8,126 nucleotides of DNA from Coxiellaceae bacterium. Its GTDB lineage: Bacteria > Pseudomonadota > Gammaproteobacteria > Coxiellales > Coxiellaceae. The stretch is from NCBI GenBank assembly GCA_014238325.1, contig JABABH010000212.1, forward strand, positions 1 to 8,126, in the 5' to 3' direction. The stretch's first letter is position 1; every line of letters starts with the position of its first letter. The notes under the pieces were generated by a model, which searched no databases, was not told where the DNA came from, and saw only the letters and a program-made list of their open reading frames with translations. A program made the translations under genes and the position numbers. Of the stretch, positions 6,246 through 8,126 are shown piece after piece.

Positions 6246-6572
6246 TTATTTTTCTGAAGTGCCCGTGTCACTGCTGGAAGATGGTGTGCTCTTCGTCGTA
6301 TCTTTGCTATCCGTTTGACCTGTGCCGGACTGAGCATCATCTGCTTTGGTCGCATCTTTGGGGGCTGTTTCTGGCTGCGCTGTTTTTTTATCAGGTGTGC
6401 GATAATCCGTTTCGTACCAACCTTTGCCTGTTAGACGAAAAGAGGTGGATGAGATCACTCGCTGCAATGGAGCATCGCAGTTAGGGCAGGGCATAGGTTC
6501 GGATGCATGGGTTTGGCGTAAATATTCCTTGCGCGTATTGCAGAGAGGGCATTTATATTCATAGATCGGCAT
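6246..6572 (-). CDS. fmdB: FmdB family zinc-ribbon protein
   Basis: The 108-residue protein opens with MPIYEYKC, the signature of the FmdB/CxxC_CxxC_SSSS family, and has the two zinc-binding pairs C8-x-x-C11 and C29-x-x-C32, followed by VISSTSFRLTGKGWYETDY, also typical. The tail (about residues 65-108) is low-complexity, rich in Ser, Thr, Asp, Lys and Ala, as in many members. The family is described as a putative regulatory or nucleic-acid-linked zinc ribbon; its precise role is unsettled. In many gammaproteobacteria the gene lies near aspS, which is not seen here. The start is fixed by the conserved MPIYEY; GAGA lies 10 nt upstream. Expression probably comes from the promoter at 6642-6670. 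The first third of the gene and its upstream region recur at 7876-8126, where the copy is truncated by the Rpn gene; this downstream copy is the intact one. Confidence 0.9.
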   Translation of the reverse strand: MPIYEYKCPLCNTRKEYLRQTHASEPMPCPNCDAPLQRVISSTSFRLTGKGWYETDYRTPDKKTAQPETAPKDATKADDAQSGTGQTDSKDTTKSTPSSSSDTGTSEK

Positions 6573-6620
6573 AATTCAGTGGTCTCGCATATAACTTGAT
6601 GGTGAGGTGCAATATTATTT

Positions 6621-6634
6621 ATTGATGTATCAAT
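6621..6634. promoter_or_regulatory. Possible operator: inverted repeat ATTGAT-GT-ATCAAT
   Basis: A 14-bp inverted repeat with a 2-bp centre lies 8-21 bp downstream of the -10 element of the predicted fmdB promoter, around or just after the start point. Such symmetry is common for repressor sites, and it is kept in the second copy (8027-8040). No regulator can be named. Confidence 0.3.
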
Positions 6635-6641
6635 GACCGCT

Positions 6642-6670
6642 ATTATGGTGTGAGAAGCCTATATTGTCGA
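6642..6670 (-). promoter_or_regulatory. Predicted sigma70-type promoter of fmdB
   Basis: On the minus strand TCGACA (6670-6665) and CATAAT (6647-6642) are 17 bp apart, each matching five of six consensus bases. The start point would be near 6635, about 63 nt before the fmdB ATG at 6572. The same elements occur in the second repeat copy. Confidence 0.55.
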
Positions 6671-6819
6671 GGGTCTTCTTTACCGCAGTGCGTGTAGATT
6701 AGCTAGCTTTATTTTAAAAATGATGGTTTTGTGTACAGAGTCAATGGCACTATTTTAGTCACGAGATACTGGAATGGGGAGGGAAATAGAGCCAGCGTGA
6801 GGCTCATCCCATGAAGAAA

Positions 6820-7863
6820 CTAGGCCTCTTCGAGGCTTAAGGTGCCTAATGCTTCGATAGCGTCTAAAGAGAGACCGGTTATTTTTGAAACTAAGTTGGG
6901 GTCAATGTACTGTGCCAACATATTCCGAGCAATTTTCTGCTGAGCTTTTATCTCACCTTCCTCCATGCCAAGAAGTTTGCCTTTCTTGATGCCAAGACGC
7001 TCACCTTTCTTGATGCCAAGACGCTCACCTTTCTTGATGCCAAGACGCTCACCTTCCTCCATACCAAGAAGTTTGCCTTTGTCAATGCCAAGGCATTCGC
7101 CTTGCTGTCTGAGTTCTTGAGCCAGTGACATCATGGTTTCTCCGAGTGAGGTGGGTATGTCATCCATGTTTATTGTATCGTATTCCTTGCAATCTGCAAT
7201 ATGGTTTTCATAGATATAGGTGAAACTGCCAGCAATATAGAAGTCGGCATCTTCTTGATAGAGATATTTGAATAGCGGTATTAATTTCTTGAAAACATGC
7301 ATAAAACCTTGTTTGGGCATGGGTTTGAGTAAAAGCGCCATGATACCTACCCAAGTTAATTTTTGGAGCTCTTCATCGGGGATCTGAGTGAGATCGATTA
7401 AGGTAAAGGGCTTAAGAAAGGCTTGTTTTGCCCATTCGGTATGATTCCCAAATAAGCTGAAGATATCGGTAGAATAAGGATAAGGTTTGTTTCCACTATA
7501 AAAAACAAGGGGAAAGACGACAGGCAGTGTTTTTGATCGATGTTGATGAAGATGTTGATCGATAATACGAAGCATATAGCGCCATAATCGATAGGGCATC
7601 ATTTTGTCGGGTTGGGTTTGGTGCTCGACGAGCACATATAAATAACCAGGTTGTTCATGAATGTTGACAGCATATAAAATATCGGCCATGGAGGCTGCCA
7701 AAGCTTCATCAACAAAACTGGTTTTCTGTACTTTTAAGGTGTTTAAATCGACAGCCTCGGCAATAGTTTTTGGTAAATATTGTTGAAAAAAATCCTTCGC
7801 GACGCGAATATCTTCCATCGCAAGACGAAAATATTTATCATGGGAATTGTGAATATTAGGCAT
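6820..7863 (-). CDS. Rpn family PD-(D/E)XK nuclease / YhgA-like putative transposase
   Basis: The product from ATG 7863 has 347 residues and begins MPNIHNSHDKYFRLAMEDIR, the usual opening of the Rpn/YhgA-like family (Pfam Transposase_31). The frame is open 17 codons further (ATG 7914), but that part is fmdB sequence read in another frame, so I reject it. The nuclease core shows Asp61 (MADILY), then VLVEHQTQPD with Glu80-x-Gln82, the family's form of the PD-(D/E)XK site, and MPYRLWRYM, LPVVFPLVFYSG. Family members such as RpnA of E. coli are DNA endonucleases that promote RecA-independent recombination. Residues 258-305 are six 8-residue repeats (LGIKKGER type), as often seen near the C-terminus of these proteins. 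No ribosome binding site precedes the ATG; it overlaps the stop of the truncated fmdB ORF (ATGCCTAA), so translation is probably coupled. Transcription likely uses the duplicated fmdB promoter. Confidence 0.87.
   Translation of the reverse strand: MPNIHNSHDKYFRLAMEDIRVAKDFFQQYLPKTIAEAVDLNTLKVQKTSFVDEALAASMADILYAVNIHEQPGYLYVLVEHQTQPDKMMPYRLWRYMLRIIDQHLHQHRSKTLPVVFPLVFYSGNKPYPYSTDIFSLFGNHTEWAKQAFLKPFTLIDLTQIPDEELQKLTWVGIMALLLKPMPKQGFMHVFKKLIPLFKYLYQEDADFYIAGSFTYIYENHIADCKEYDTINMDDIPTSLGETMMSLAQELRQQGECLGIDKGKLLGMEEGERLGIKKGERLGIKKGERLGIKKGKLLGMEEGEIKAQQKIARNMLAQYIDPNLVSKITGLSLDAIEALGTLSLEEA
6822..6838 (-). terminator. Possible terminator hairpin overlapping the end of the Rpn gene
   Basis: On the minus strand AAGCCTC, loop GAA, then GAGGCCT form a 7-bp stem with one G-T pair covering the last codons and part of the TAG stop. 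It is followed by AGTTTCTTC. The T content is modest, and such a structure inside coding sequence may be fortuitous. A second short stem (GAGCC/GGCTC, 6789-6805) follows and is also only weakly terminator-like. Confidence 0.3.
6949..7092 (-). repeat. Six in-frame 24-bp tandem repeats inside the Rpn gene
   Basis: The repeats encode LGIDKGKL, LGMEEGER, LGIKKGER, LGIKKGER, LGIKKGKL and LGMEEGEI. The central ones are nearly identical in DNA (unit CTTGGCATCAAGAAAGGTGA on the coding strand, plus four bases), so replication slippage can add or remove 8-residue units without breaking the frame. The charged, glycine-spaced pattern suggests an extended helical or linker segment between the nuclease core and a 42-residue C-terminal part. 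Confidence 0.9.
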
Positions 7864-7981
7864 AAAATATAAATTGAGCATCGCAGTTAGGGCAAGGCAT
7901 AGGCTCAGATGCATAGGTTTGGCGAAAATATTCCTCGCGCGTATTGCAGCGTAGACATTTATCTCTATAGATCGGTATCAT
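7856..7981 (-). pseudogene. Truncated fmdB copy: 41-residue mini zinc-ribbon ORF
   Basis: Read from ATG 7981, this ORF encodes MIPIYRDKCLRCNTREEY and on to MPCPNCDA, then six unrelated residues and TAA at 7858-7856. It corresponds to residues 1-34 of the intact FmdB with eight substitutions (for example EY to RD and PL to LR) and keeps both CxxC pairs. The original ATG has become ATA, but an ATG arose one codon earlier, in frame, with GAGA 7 nt upstream. So the ORF is probably still translated, either as a relic or as a leader peptide that delivers ribosomes to the Rpn start at 7863, with which its stop overlaps. Loss of the C-terminal two thirds makes normal FmdB function unlikely. Confidence 0.75.
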
Positions 7982-8026
7982 GCAGAGGTCTCGCATATAA
8001 CTTTATAGTGAGGTGCAATATTATTT

Positions 8027-8040
8027 ATTGATGTATCAAT
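8027..8040. promoter_or_regulatory. Second copy of the possible operator ATTGAT-GT-ATCAAT
   Basis: This is identical to 6621-6634 and lies at the same place relative to the duplicated promoter. If the site binds a regulator, fmdB and the Rpn gene would share control. Confidence 0.3.
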
Positions 8041-8047
8041 GACCGCT

Positions 8048-8076
8048 ATTATGGTGTGAGAAGCCTATATTGTCGA
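8048..8076 (-). promoter_or_regulatory. Duplicated fmdB promoter, probably driving the Rpn gene
   Basis: TCGACA (8076-8071) and CATAAT (8053-8048) with a 17-bp spacer repeat the fmdB promoter exactly. Transcription from here would first cover the truncated fmdB ORF (7981-7856) and then the Rpn gene. No separate promoter is evident closer to the Rpn ATG. Confidence 0.5.
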
Positions 8077-8126
8077 GGGTCTTCTTTACCGCAGTGCGTG
8101 TAGATTAGCTAGCTTTATTTTAAAAA

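Larger units (their letters stand above)
6470..6720. repeat. Direct repeat copy A: 5' part of fmdB plus its upstream region
   Basis: These 251 bp match 7876-8126 in the same orientation at a constant offset of 1406 bp without a single indel. Positions 6602-6720 (119 bp, the promoter and leader) are identical; 6470-6601 (mostly fmdB codons 1-34) has 19 mismatches by my count. The match ends at the window edge on the right, so its full length is unknown. To the left it fades into fmdB codon 35 and beyond. Confidence 0.93.
7876..8126. repeat. Direct repeat copy B: truncated fmdB plus upstream region, in front of the Rpn gene
   Basis: This is the partner of 6470-6720. Homology breaks between about 7872 and 7876, a few bases before the Rpn ATG at 7863. 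The promoter-containing part 8008-8126 is identical to 6602-6720 and reaches the window edge. Recombination between the two copies would remove 1406 bp including the Rpn gene and leave one complete fmdB with its promoter. Confidence 0.93.

Noticed and set aside
6200..6484. 94-codon plus-strand ORF over fmdB, cysteine-rich
   Set aside because: It is the antisense of the fmdB low-complexity tail; no start signals or family features.
6949..7092. CRISPR-like array
   Set aside because: The 24-bp units are contiguous without spacers and encode an in-frame 8-residue protein repeat.
7864..7914. N-terminal extension of the Rpn protein from ATG 7914 (starting MHLSLCLALTAM)
   Set aside because: This stretch is the fmdB fragment read in a different frame. 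The family's normal N-terminus begins at ATG 7863, so the hydrophobic extension is not a signal peptide.
6470..8126. Composite transposon flanked by insertion sequences
   Set aside because: The flanking repeats are fmdB and promoter sequence without a transposase or terminal inverted repeats, and no target-site duplication is visible; the direct-repeat interpretation fits better.

Overview
The window suggests a chromosomal stretch of a gammaproteobacterium of moderate, slightly AT-rich composition using the standard genetic code (TAA and TAG stops). The affiliation rests on an FmdB zinc-ribbon gene, a PilS-like pilin with prepilin-type partners, and an Rpn/YhgA-like PD-(D/E)XK gene. Such sets occur in Legionellales-like intracellular lineages, but the sequence alone does not fix the genus.

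Left part (1-5208, all on +): an export and pilus-related cluster. It starts with the C-terminal end of a PilS-like type IV pilin. A perfect 24-bp palindrome follows, then two overlapping genes for proteins with prepilin-type N-termini (GFTLIE and GFAILE), a small secreted protein, a 108-residue secreted four-cysteine protein, a terminator-like hairpin with further hairpins, and two tandem paralogous secreted proteins (365 and 344 aa). The paralogs share six cysteines and the C-terminal motif SIYYYNLSHF. The first genes are tightly packed and probably co-transcribed; the paralogs have their own gaps and similar leaders. A reasonable reading is a pilus or pseudopilus with minor pilins and surface or periplasmic accessory proteins. 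The paralogs and the two small secreted proteins match no family I can name.

Right part (5256-8126, all on -, convergent with the left part): fmdB (6246-6572) followed by a six-helix inner-membrane protein (5256-6083), and upstream an Rpn-family nuclease/putative transposase gene (6820-7863).

The most striking feature is a direct repeat. Positions 6470-6720 (5' third of fmdB plus its upstream region) recur at 7876-8126 with a constant offset of 1406 bp and no indels. The Rpn gene sits just behind the second, truncated fmdB copy. It therefore appears to have captured a copy of the fmdB promoter, and its ATG overlaps the stop codon of a 41-residue fmdB-derived mini zinc-ribbon ORF (ATGCCTAA). 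The promoter part is identical over 119 bp while the coding part differs at 19 of 132 positions, which calls for selection, gene conversion or an assembly check. No tRNA, rRNA or CRISPR array is visible.
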